Below are positions 1 to 5,442 of a stretch of 8,895 bases of DNA, piece by piece (within the stretch, counting starts at the first letter, position 1; each line of letters begins with the position of its first letter). Origin of the DNA: Archangium sp. (GTDB lineage: Bacteria > Myxococcota > Myxococcia > Myxococcales > Myxococcaceae). The notes below the pieces were generated by a model. It had not been told where the DNA came from, did not search any database, and saw only the letters and a program-made list of their open reading frames with translations. The position numbers and the translations under genes were made by a program. The stretch covers positions 1-8,895 of the forward strand of contig JAEUJT010000519.1 in assembly GCA_016793525.1 (NCBI GenBank). Reading direction: 5' to 3'.

Positions 1-116
1 GCCTTCGAGAGAGAAAGAGGGAACTTCGACGCCGGCCGGTGCATAGCCCAGCCACGCGGGATTGCCCCGACAATCAGCCTCGCGCGCGTTGTTCGCCCGG
101 TCGTCATGGTGTCAGA

Positions 117-131
117 GTCTCCAGTGGAGAC
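117..131. promoter_or_regulatory. 15-bp inverted repeat (possible operator)
   Basis: GTCTCCA-G-TGGAGAC is a perfect 7+7 inverted repeat around one central base. It can be read as a protein-binding dyad or as a 6-bp hairpin with a 3-base loop. No T-run follows on either strand, so it is a poor intrinsic terminator. It lies beyond the candidate terminator of the FHA gene. What it serves cannot be told, because the neighbouring gene to the left is outside the window. A chance dyad is possible. Confidence 0.3.
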
Positions 132-145
132 ATTAACGACCCACG

Positions 146-180
146 AAACCCGGGGCAAGGCGAAAGGCCTCGCACCCGGG
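146..180 (-). terminator. candidate intrinsic terminator of the FHA gene
   Basis: Just after the FHA stop codon on the minus strand, the two CCCGGG blocks at 175-180 and 149-154 pair with each other. The pairing continues inward through GC/GC and AGGC/GCCT around a 5-base loop (162-166), with one mismatch (157/171) and one bulge (174). In the minus-strand transcript the stem is followed at once by UUUCGU. The stem is strong but the U-tract is short, so this may be a weak terminator or only a 3'-end stabilising structure. Confidence 0.45.
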
Positions 181-186
181 CGGGCG

Positions 187-981
187 CTACTTGCGAATCT
201 GGAACTTCACCTTCTCGGTGCCGAAGGTGAACTCGTCGCCGTCTTTGATGGGGCGGCGCGACACCTTGTCTTTGCCCGGCCCGAAGAAGGTGCCGTTCGA
301 GGAGTTGAGGTCTTCCAGCACGAAGCCCGCGCCCTCACGCATGATGCGGGCGTGCTCGCGGCTGACGCGGTTGGAGTCGATGACGAAGTCGCAGGTCTTG
401 CCGCGGCCGATGGTCATGACGTCGGCGGGCATCTTGAACGGGTCGCGGCCGGTCATCACCAAGGTGAGTGACGACTTACCGCCGCCGCGTGCGGGGGGCG
501 GAGCGGGCTCGGGTTCAGGCTCCGGCTCGGGCTCCGGTTCATCGGCCTGAAAGTCGTCTTCGGCCGGCGGCGCGTCGGCGTCGGCGTCGTCGAACGGGTT
601 GCTGTCGTCGTCAGACGGCGCCGGGTCGGGGTCTGGCTCGGGCTCCGGTTCCGGCTCGGGTTCGTCGGGCTCCGGCTCCGGCTCGGGCACTGGCGCGCGC
701 TTGGCGACGGGCCCGGCCTTCGGGCGCACCACGCTCGCGGTGGCGGGGTTCGAGGCGGCCATGGGCGTCTTGATGCCGCCCACCGCGCTCGAGGAAGGAG
801 ACGACGCGACGGGCGCGACTCCAGCGCCGACCTTGCCGGGAACGACGTAGCCGTTGAACCGGGCGAGCGTGAAGACCGCCTGCGCCACCAGCGCATCGCG
901 GCTGGTGCCCATCTCGCTCGACATCAGCTCCAGCGCGTCCCACAGATGGCTCGGCAAGGTCACCGATTTCGACTCAGACAT
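187..981 (-). CDS. RHH-like/FHA domain protein with acidic Pro-rich linker
   Basis: A 264-residue cytoplasmic protein in three parts. Residues about 5-46 (from SVTLPSHLWDALELM) look like a ribbon-helix-helix fold: a short strand, a helix, a GTSR turn, then a second helix. Such folds usually bind DNA and dimerise. Residues about 97-165 are a low-complexity linker of EP/DP repeats, probably disordered. Residues about 171-262 form a forkhead-associated domain, with the hallmark IGRG (191-194), VSREHA (206-211) and LNSSNGT (225-231) carrying the usual phosphothreonine-peptide-binding Arg, Ser and Asn. FHA domains read pThr marks set by Ser/Thr kinases, so the protein may couple kinase signalling to DNA binding; that is inference. 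The ATG at 981 has no clear Shine-Dalgarno, but a promoter-like element ends 8 bases upstream, so the message may be almost leaderless. FHA identity is secure; the RHH call is moderate. Confidence 0.88.
   Translation of the reverse strand: MSESKSVTLPSHLWDALELMSSEMGTSRDALVAQAVFTLARFNGYVVPGKVGAGVAPVASSPSSSAVGGIKTPMAASNPATASVVRPKAGPVAKRAPVPEPEPEPDEPEPEPEPEPDPDPAPSDDDSNPFDDADADAPPAEDDFQADEPEPEPEPEPEPAPPPARGGGKSSLTLVMTGRDPFKMPADVMTIGRGKTCDFVIDSNRVSREHARIMREGAGFVLEDLNSSNGTFFGPGKDKVSRRPIKDGDEFTFGTEKVKFQIRK
506..541 (-). repeat. hexanucleotide repeat GGYTCN x6 encoding EP dipeptides
   Basis: Six tandem copies of GGYTCN on the plus strand (GGCTCG, GGTTCA, GGCTCC, GGCTCG, GGCTCC, GGTTCA). Read on the coding minus strand they give Glu-Pro dipeptides of the FHA-protein linker. 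The units are six bases, so gain or loss of copies keeps the frame and changes only linker length. Confidence 0.75.
635..685 (-). repeat. second GGYTCN hexanucleotide repeat in the FHA linker
   Basis: Five units (635-664), a 3-base interruption TCG (665-667) that encodes Asp, then three more units (668-685). They encode the first Glu-Pro block of the linker. With the block at 506-541 it flanks a non-repetitive Asp/Ala-rich stretch. The same unit type in both blocks suggests repeat expansion within the gene. Confidence 0.7.
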
Positions 982-989
982 GGCTGCGG

Positions 990-1017
990 ACCATACTGTG
1001 CCCAGCGGCGCTGTCGA
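990..1017 (-). promoter_or_regulatory. candidate sigma70-type promoter of the FHA gene
   Basis: On the minus strand, TCGACA (1017-1012; 5 of 6 to TTGACA) is followed after 16 bases by TATGGT (995-990; 4 of 6 to TATAAT). Transcription would begin near 983, about two bases before the ATG at 981, giving a leaderless or nearly leaderless message. This fits the lack of a Shine-Dalgarno there. The element fills the gap between the FHA gene and the divergent rhodanese gene. Confidence 0.4.
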
Positions 1018-1028
1018 ACTTGTGTTTC

Positions 1029-1400
1029 ATGCCCGATGCGGGCACTCCGTTCGGCATGTCCCTCTACGACACGGCGCGTCCAAACCCGGCAGGTCACAGA
1101 GATGTCTCGGTGAGCGACGTCTCCGCCGCGAAAGGGGCGCGGCTCATCGATGTTCGCGAGCCAGACGAATACGCGGGAGAGCTCGGCCACATCGAAGGCG
1201 CGGTGCTCGTGCCGCTGGCGACCGTCGTGGCGGCTGCGGCTGCGTGGCCGAAAGACGCGGAATACGTGATGGTGTGCCGGGTGGGTGGGCGCTCCGCCAA
1301 CGCGGCGCAGGCGCTCCGTCGGCTGGGTTTTGGCAAGGTGATGAACATGTTGGGCGGCATGGTGGCGTGGAACGCAGCCGGGCTCCCGACCCAGAAGTGA
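1029..1400 (+). CDS. single-domain rhodanese-like sulfurtransferase
   Basis: A small cytoplasmic protein, 123 residues from the ATG at 1029, consisting of one rhodanese domain. Family marks are in order: LIDVREPDEYAGELGHIEGAV (the CH2A-like DVRE...GHI.GA segment), then the active-site loop CRVGGRS with the persulfide-forming Cys (Cys83 in this numbering), then the C-terminal LGF-KVMNMLGGMVAW (CH2B-like). Such proteins move sulfane sulfur from thiosulfate or a persulfide donor to thiols or cyanide; the true substrate is unknown. The catalytic Cys is present, so it should be active. The start is uncertain: TTG 1020, ATG 1029 and ATG 1056 are in frame, none has a good Shine-Dalgarno, and the domain begins only after 1056. 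It is transcribed divergently from the FHA gene, 47 bases away. No sulfur-metabolism partner is visible beside it. Confidence 0.88.
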   Translation: MPDAGTPFGMSLYDTARPNPAGHRDVSVSDVSAAKGARLIDVREPDEYAGELGHIEGAVLVPLATVVAAAAAWPKDAEYVMVCRVGGRSANAAQALRRLGFGKVMNMLGGMVAWNAAGLPTQK

Positions 1401-1430
1401 CGATTGTGCCGCGCTGCGCCGGTCAAAACG

Positions 1431-1459
1431 TCGACCGCCCGCGGGACCTCCAGTAGAAT
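1431..1459 (+). promoter_or_regulatory. candidate promoter giving a leaderless mRNA
   Basis: TCGACC (1431-1436; 4 of 6 to TTGACA), a 17-base spacer, then TAGAAT (1454-1459; 5 of 6 to TATAAT). The expected transcription start, about 7 bases after the -10, is the A of the ATG at 1466. There is no room for a Shine-Dalgarno, so the message would be leaderless. This supports 1466 as the true start and suggests the small gene and maf form a unit separate from the rhodanese. Confidence 0.5.
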
Positions 1460-1465
1460 GCGCGC

Positions 1466-1759
1466 ATGCTCTTCGCTGCCGCCGCCACCGTCGTGTTGTC
1501 GCTGTCGTCTGGTACCGCGCCCAACACCTACAGCGAGCGGTGGTTGTGCGACCTGTGGGCCGGAGCGCAGTGTGCGGCGACGTCGTGTGAAAAAGACGGC
1601 AAGGAGCGCTGCGAGGCAGTCTCCAAGCAGTGCACCGAGACGAGCAAGAAGGTGATGGTCGACCCCGCGAAGGCCGAGAAGAAGGTGGCGTGTGCGCGCG
1701 CGCTGCTGTCGCAGACGTGTGGCGCTGCGAAGCCCACCGAGTGCGACGGGTTGATGTAA
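1466..1759 (+). CDS. small exported protein with eight cysteines
   Basis: A 97-residue protein of no family I recognise. The first 15 or so residues (MLFAAAATVVLSLSS) are hydrophobic and look like a short signal peptide or anchor, though they lack the usual positive charges. The mature part is charged, with many Lys and Glu, and holds eight Cys (28, 36, 41, 49, 56, 76, 85, 93). An even number in an exported protein suggests up to four disulfides, a compact helical Cys-rich fold or a metal-binding module. A good -10 element places the transcript start on the ATG. The stop is 18 bases before the maf start, so the two are probably co-transcribed. Codon use matches the neighbours and the Cys spacing looks conserved-protein-like, so I take it as a real gene of unknown function. 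Confidence 0.7.
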   Translation: MLFAAAATVVLSLSSGTAPNTYSERWLCDLWAGAQCAATSCEKDGKERCEAVSKQCTETSKKVMVDPAKAEKKVACARALLSQTCGAAKPTECDGLM

Positions 1760-1777
1760 CCGCGCCGGAGCTGCGCC

Positions 1778-2362
1778 GTGCGGTACGCCGAGCTGCTGCT
1801 GGCTTCAACCTCGTCGGCGCGCCGGCAGTTGCTGAGCGCGCTGGGGGTTTCGTTTCGCGCGGTGGCGCCCGAAGTCGGTGAAGACGTCGCGCTGGGAACT
1901 CCGGTGATGCATGCGGTGGCCATGCTCGCCGAGCGCAAGGCGCGGGCGGTGGCGCTGAAACACCCGACGGCGCTGGTAATCGGGAGCGATCAACTCGTGG
2001 CCCTCGGAGGCCAGGCGCTCGGCAAGCCCGCCGACGCAGCGGTTGCTCGCAGCCAACTCGCGTCGCTCCGCGGGCGCACCCACGACATCTGCACCGGCGT
2101 CTGCGTGGTGGGCCCCGGGTTCTGCACCACCGAGGTCGACGTGGCGCGGCTGACGGTCTGGCCGCTGCGCGACGACGAGCTCGACGCCTACGTGGCGACC
2201 GGAGAATGGGAAGGGTGCGCCGGCGGCTACCGGGTCGAAGGCCGTGGCCAGGCGCTGTTCTCACGCATCGAAGGTGACCGCTCGGCGATTCAGGGCCTGC
2301 CGATGCAGCGCGTCGTTCGGCTGCTGCGCGAGGCCGGTTTTCCGCTCCTCACCGCGACCTGA
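1778..2362 (+). CDS. Maf/YceF-type nucleotide pyrophosphatase
   Basis: A 194-residue cytoplasmic enzyme of normal Maf length. The family hydrolyses non-canonical or modified nucleoside triphosphates to monophosphate plus pyrophosphate. It shows LLASTSSARRQLL (7-19), APEV (30-33), LAERKA (50-55), VIGSDQ (67-72), LGKP (81-84), a CAGGYRVEGRG segment (147-157) and GLPMQRVVRLLREAG (173-187). The GSDQ form and the LF-R-EG segment (160-166) resemble E. coli YceF (reported to act on m7GTP) more than the YhdE type, which has ADT at that place. The substrate is therefore inferred to be m7GTP-like, with moderate confidence. The start is GTG 1778 with GGAG at 1767-1770, seven bases upstream, and the N-terminus matches the family start. 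It follows the eight-Cys gene by 18 bases and converges on the metalloprotease gene, 26 bases away. Confidence 0.93.
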   Translation: MRYAELLLASTSSARRQLLSALGVSFRAVAPEVGEDVALGTPVMHAVAMLAERKARAVALKHPTALVIGSDQLVALGGQALGKPADAAVARSQLASLRGRTHDICTGVCVVGPGFCTTEVDVARLTVWPLRDDELDAYVATGEWEGCAGGYRVEGRGQALFSRIEGDRSAIQGLPMQRVVRLLREAGFPLLTAT

Positions 2363-2388
2363 TTCGTTGCGCCCGTCGTGCTCGGACG

Positions 2389-3150
2389 TCAGCGCTTCGG
2401 TGTGCGCCGCACGTCGCGTTCGATGTCGGCGAGCGAAAGCGGCGGGGTGCGCCACCACACCTGCCTGAGCGCCGGGTTGTCTGTGATGGCGGCGTCGATG
2501 GCGCTGATCTCTTCGGGCGTGAAGTACGTCGCCCGCTTGGTCTCGAGCGCGTCGGGGGCGAGGCGGGGGTACTGCCATTTTCGGTACTCGACGAGGCCCT
2601 TGCCGTAGCCGCGGAAGATGGCATCGAGGTCGGTGCGGCGCTCGACCGACTTGAGCGCCTTGCCGTTGGCCAGCACTTTGCCCGCGGAGTTGGCCCACGC
2701 GCCTTCGGCCAGCGCTGCGACGCCTTTGGTGTCGAGCCGCGAGAGGTGTGACAGCTCGTGCGCCAAGATGGCCTTCGCTGCGCTCCGAGACAACGTGCCG
2801 TCGAGCGCGAGCGGATTCACGCGCACGGTCATCGGCCCGTGGCCTTTGGGCGCGAGCACGCGGCGCAGCGACGGCTTCACCTCGAAGAAGAAGGCGTCGC
2901 CGCTCATCGGCTTGAAGCCAATGGCGCTGTCGGCGAGCTCGGGGAACGAGGTGGCGATGAGCTCCGCGGTGAGCGCTTCGATGTCTCGCAGGCTCGTGAC
3001 GCGGGGCTCGGTGGTCGCGCGCCCGGCGCTCGTGGGCTGCCAGGCCGAGGCCTTCGTCGCGGGCGTCTGCTGCGCCGGAGATGCAGGTTTCGAAGCCGCC
3101 GGAGGACGGGCCGACACCACCGCCGGACGAGGGCTGACGCGCTTGGGCAT
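2389..3150 (-). CDS. putative HExxH zinc metalloprotease
   Basis: 253 residues from the ATG at 3150. Residues 1-50 are rich in Ala, Pro, Ser and Thr and probably disordered; no signal peptide is seen. The core carries AILAHELSHLSRLD, a zinc-binding HELSH (His131, Glu132, His135), inside a helix. About 35 residues later comes ERRTDLDAIFRGYGKG, whose Glu170 and Asp174 sit where gluzincin-type peptidases (M48-like and relatives) place the third ligand in an ExxxD helix. Just before HELSH the segment MTVRVNPLALDGTLS would be an active-site edge strand. A peptidase is likely; the exact family and substrate are unknown. GTG 3159 is in frame, but it falls inside GGTGAG, which serves as a Shine-Dalgarno for ATG 3150, so I prefer 3150. 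It is monocistronic, converges on maf and diverges from the hydrolase remnant. Confidence 0.72.
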   Translation of the reverse strand: MPKRVSPRPAVVSARPPAASKPASPAQQTPATKASAWQPTSAGRATTEPRVTSLRDIEALTAELIATSFPELADSAIGFKPMSGDAFFFEVKPSLRRVLAPKGHGPMTVRVNPLALDGTLSRSAAKAILAHELSHLSRLDTKGVAALAEGAWANSAGKVLANGKALKSVERRTDLDAIFRGYGKGLVEYRKWQYPRLAPDALETKRATYFTPEEISAIDAAITDNPALRQVWWRTPPLSLADIERDVRRTPKR

Positions 3151-3167
3151 TCGGCTCACCGATCTAA

Positions 3168-3359
3168 GCGTTCTCGCGCTCGTCGTCGAATGCCAGTCGG
3201 AGGCTCACCGTCGAGCTCGAGCCGCGGAAAGTCGCGGTGCCGCACGCGCGTATCGTCACTTTCGACCAGGCTGGGCACTGGCCTCACGAGGAGGCGCCGG
3301 AGCGTTTCGTCGAACAGCTCGCGCAAGGCTTGACTGGAGGCTCGGCTGCTCGCACATGA
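3168..3359 (+). pseudogene. 3' remnant of an alpha/beta-hydrolase gene
   Basis: A stop-bounded frame (TAA 3165-3167 to TGA 3357-3359) with no ATG that would give a usable start. Its second half reads VPHARIVTFDQAGHWPHEEAP then ERFVEQLAQGL (from 3237). This is the classic C-terminal end of alpha/beta-fold hydrolases: the strand before the catalytic His, GHWPHEEAPERF with that His, and the final helix. The nucleophile elbow (GxSxG), the acid and everything else of a ~270-residue enzyme are missing; upstream sequence is the opposite-strand metalloprotease gene. It is best read as the tail of a gene cut by an old deletion or rearrangement. The first part (3168-3236) shows no clear homology to me. 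It is not expected to give a working enzyme. Confidence 0.6.
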
Positions 3360-3365
3360 CGCGGC

Positions 3366-4454
3366 ATGTGGCGCATCGTTCTCCTCGGGTTGGTGGTTGG
3401 CTGTTCACACGCTCCGCTGCGCATGCGAACCGGCGCCGATGACGCCGCCGCGTTGAAGCTCGGGCCGGTGGTGTCGCCGGTCGAAGATGGGCGGCGCCGC
3501 GCCCCAGGCACCGACGAATACGAGTGGTGGTACCTCGACGGCGTCGCTGATGACGGCACGGTGGTGGTGGTGTGGTTCGGCGACAACTGGCTGGTGGGCA
3601 CGCACTCGCGGCGCGTCTCCATCGAGGTCGCGCCGCCGGGCCAGCCCACGCGCAAGGGCGCGTACGTGACCGACGACCCGGGCTCGTTCGCAGCCGAGCG
3701 CGCCGATGTGCACATCGGGAACAACACCTTCGCTGGAGACCTTGTTCGCTACCGCGTCACCGTCGACGCCGCGCAGGCCCAAGGCCTCGGGTGCGACCTG
3801 ACCCTCGATGCGCGGGTGGCTCCATTTCGCCCTGGTACGGGCCTCATCGCGAGTGGTGACCAGTTCTTCGCCTGGCTCGCGGCGGTGCCAGAGGGCGCGC
3901 TGGCGGGCTCCCTGGTCATCGACGGGAAGACGGTGCGCTTCGAGGGCAGCGGGTACCACGACCACAACTGGGGCAACGTCGAGCCGTGGGCGCTGATGCG
4001 CGGCTGGTGGTGGGGCCGGGGCCAGGTCGGCGACCAGACGGTGGTGATGTCGGAGCTGCGCCCGGCGGAGGGGCTTGGAGACACGAACCTCCCGCTCGTG
4101 TTCATCGGCGACCGGAGCGGTTCGAAGGTGTTTCGCCACGCCGCGGAGCTGAAGCTGGTGGAACAGCCCGGCTCCGCGCACGGCGACCCGGCGTACGAAA
4201 AAGGTCCTGTGCCGCAGGGCGTGTCGCTCGTTCCCGTCGGAGGAGACGCCGCGGCCACGGTGCGGTTCACCCGTCACGGCGCGCCGCTCACCTCGGCCGA
4301 TTTGCTCGGCGGCAGCTCAGCGTTCGTACGCATGCTGGCGCGCATCGCGGGGCGTTCGCCCTGGTACTCGCGCTGGGCGAGTGAGGTCACCATCGAGGGC
4401 CCCTCGGGCGTCACCCGCGGTGAAGGCACCCTGGAGTACATGGAATTTCAGTGA
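3366..4454 (+). CDS. CrtC/AttH-like lipocalin-fold lipoprotein
   Basis: A 362-residue protein. MWRIVLLGLVVGCS is a short lipoprotein signal with lipobox VVGC (Cys13); Ser at +2 suggests the outer membrane rather than the inner. The body matches the CrtC/AttH (hydroxyneurosporene-synthase-like) double-lipocalin superfamily: DEYEWWYLDG (50-59) at the first strand, SGYHDHNWG (195-203), MRGWWWGRG (211-219) and GEGTLEYMEF at the C-terminus. Relatives include carotenoid 1,2-hydratase and lipocalin-like cyclases, which bind isoprenoid or polyketide-type lipids. Here the function is unknown: no carotenoid genes are nearby and the lipoprotein anchor differs from cytoplasmic CrtC, so I do not use the name crtC. 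The ATG at 3366 has no Shine-Dalgarno. TTGACT at 3330-3335 is a good -35, but the -10 (CACATG) is weak. The TPR-like gene follows after 36 bases. Confidence 0.82.
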   Translation: MWRIVLLGLVVGCSHAPLRMRTGADDAAALKLGPVVSPVEDGRRRAPGTDEYEWWYLDGVADDGTVVVVWFGDNWLVGTHSRRVSIEVAPPGQPTRKGAYVTDDPGSFAAERADVHIGNNTFAGDLVRYRVTVDAAQAQGLGCDLTLDARVAPFRPGTGLIASGDQFFAWLAAVPEGALAGSLVIDGKTVRFEGSGYHDHNWGNVEPWALMRGWWWGRGQVGDQTVVMSELRPAEGLGDTNLPLVFIGDRSGSKVFRHAAELKLVEQPGSAHGDPAYEKGPVPQGVSLVPVGGDAAATVRFTRHGAPLTSADLLGGSSAFVRMLARIAGRSPWYSRWASEVTIEGPSGVTRGEGTLEYMEFQ

Positions 4455-4468
4455 CGCACGTGCCAGCG

Positions 4469-4484
4469 GCGGAGAAGACTCCGC
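4469..4484 (+). promoter_or_regulatory. hairpin covering the purine-rich site before the TPR gene
   Basis: GCGGAG-AAGA-CTCCGC forms a perfect 6-bp stem with a 4-base loop between the lipocalin gene stop (4454) and the ATG at 4491. The only Shine-Dalgarno-like run, GGAGAAG (4471-4477), lies half in the stem. No T-run follows, so it is not a standard terminator. It could lower or gate translation of the next gene or stabilise a processed end; this is inference. Confidence 0.35.
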
Positions 4485-4490
4485 GGCGTG

Positions 4491-5273
4491 ATGTGGGTGG
4501 CCCTCGTTCTCGCGGTAGCGCCGGCGTCGTTCGACGACGTGAAGCCACTCGTGCTGCTGCCCATCACCGCTTCGACCGCTGAGCCACTGGTGGAGGCGCG
4601 CAAGTTGGCCGACGCGCTCCGCTACGAAGAGGCGGTGGTCGAGTACCAGCGCTACCTGGCGCAGCCCGAGCGTCCCCGAGCCGAGCGCGCGTCGGCGCTG
4701 CTTGAGCTGGCGTTCATCTCCTCGGTGTTGGGTGATGAAGCCACCGCCGAGCAGCGCGCCGCGGAGGCCTTCGCGCTCGAGCCGACGGCGTCGTTCCCCT
4801 CGACCGCGTCACCGAAGCAGCTCGACTTCGCCTCGCGCATGAAGCGCCGCTTCGAGTCTCGGCCGAGGTTGGAGCTCGTGCCGCGCGAAGGCGGAGACGC
4901 GCCGGCGATGGTGCGGGTGACGGTGGCCGACGCGCAGCATCGGGTCGAGCGAGTGTTGCTGCGCTACGCCACCGCGGCCGAGGGCCCTTTCGCCTCCATC
5001 GAGATGCCGTGCACCGACGGGACGTGCAGCGCGCGAATCCCAGCGCCGCCGGGGAGCAGCGGCTTCACCGCCTGGTATTTCGTCGAAGCGCTCGACGCAT
5101 CGCGCGCCACGTTGGGCGCGGTGGGGAGCGCCGATGCCGCACGCCAGCTGGTCGTCGTCGACTCACGGCCCTGGTACCAGCACCCGGTGGTGTGGGCGGT
5201 GGTCGGGGTGGTGATGGTCGGCGCAGGCGCCGCTGTGTACGCGTTGTCTCCCACGCCTCCCACCGCGCGCTGA
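4491..5273 (+). CDS. TPR-like envelope protein with C-terminal membrane anchor
   Basis: A 260-residue protein. MWVALVLAVAPAS is a short hydrophobic export signal, probably cut after APA. Residues about 33-95 are amphipathic helices with TPR spacing (EARKLADALRYEEAVVEYQRYL, then ALLELAFISSVLGDEATAEQRAAEAFALEP), a likely protein-binding repeat pair. Next comes a beta-rich stretch with a close Cys pair (MPCTDGTCSARI), perhaps a disulfide in the periplasm. Near the C-terminus WAVVGVVMVGAGAAVYAL (about 235-252) is one membrane segment after PWYQHP, with only a short tail behind it. This build recurs in myxobacterial envelope proteins, as far as I know without a proven role. GTG 4488 precedes the ATG directly; I prefer ATG 4491. 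The ribosome site is poor and partly in a hairpin. It is probably co-transcribed with the lipocalin-like gene. Confidence 0.75.
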   Translation: MWVALVLAVAPASFDDVKPLVLLPITASTAEPLVEARKLADALRYEEAVVEYQRYLAQPERPRAERASALLELAFISSVLGDEATAEQRAAEAFALEPTASFPSTASPKQLDFASRMKRRFESRPRLELVPREGGDAPAMVRVTVADAQHRVERVLLRYATAAEGPFASIEMPCTDGTCSARIPAPPGSSGFTAWYFVEALDASRATLGAVGSADAARQLVVVDSRPWYQHPVVWAVVGVVMVGAGAAVYALSPTPPTAR

Positions 5274-5442
5274 CGGCGCTGGGCGCGAGGTATGTCCGTT
5301 CACTCCTCGAAGAAAAACGTTCCCATGATCGATGAGCGGCAGCGTCTTCGGTGGATGGCGCTGCCTCCGCCTCGAACGTCGAACGGCACGCACGCGACCT
5401 GAGGAGTGGGCTCGGAGCGATGAGGCCGGTACGCTCTCCATC

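Noticed and set aside
1..116. Possible gene end at the left edge
   Set aside because: Short open frames here give Arg/Pro-rich low-complexity products with no motif; nothing supports a coding region.
960..2264. Minus-strand open frame of 434 codons
   Set aside because: Arg/Pro/Ala-rich translation lying antisense to the rhodanese, eight-Cys and maf genes, all of which have better evidence. A typical high-GC shadow frame.
2363..2388. Terminator between convergent maf and metalloprotease genes
   Set aside because: Only a 4-bp CGTC/GACG stem and no T-run on either strand.
3405..4277. Minus-strand open frame of 290 codons
   Set aside because: Antisense to the well-supported lipocalin-like gene, His/Arg-rich, no motif.
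5292..5402. Possible 36-codon ORF (starts MSVHSSKKNVPM) between the TPR and lipoprotein genes
   Set aside because: No usable ribosome site (GAGG almost touches the ATG), no recognisable motif; could be chance. Kept only as a note on the 5274-5442 gap, where I see no other gene.
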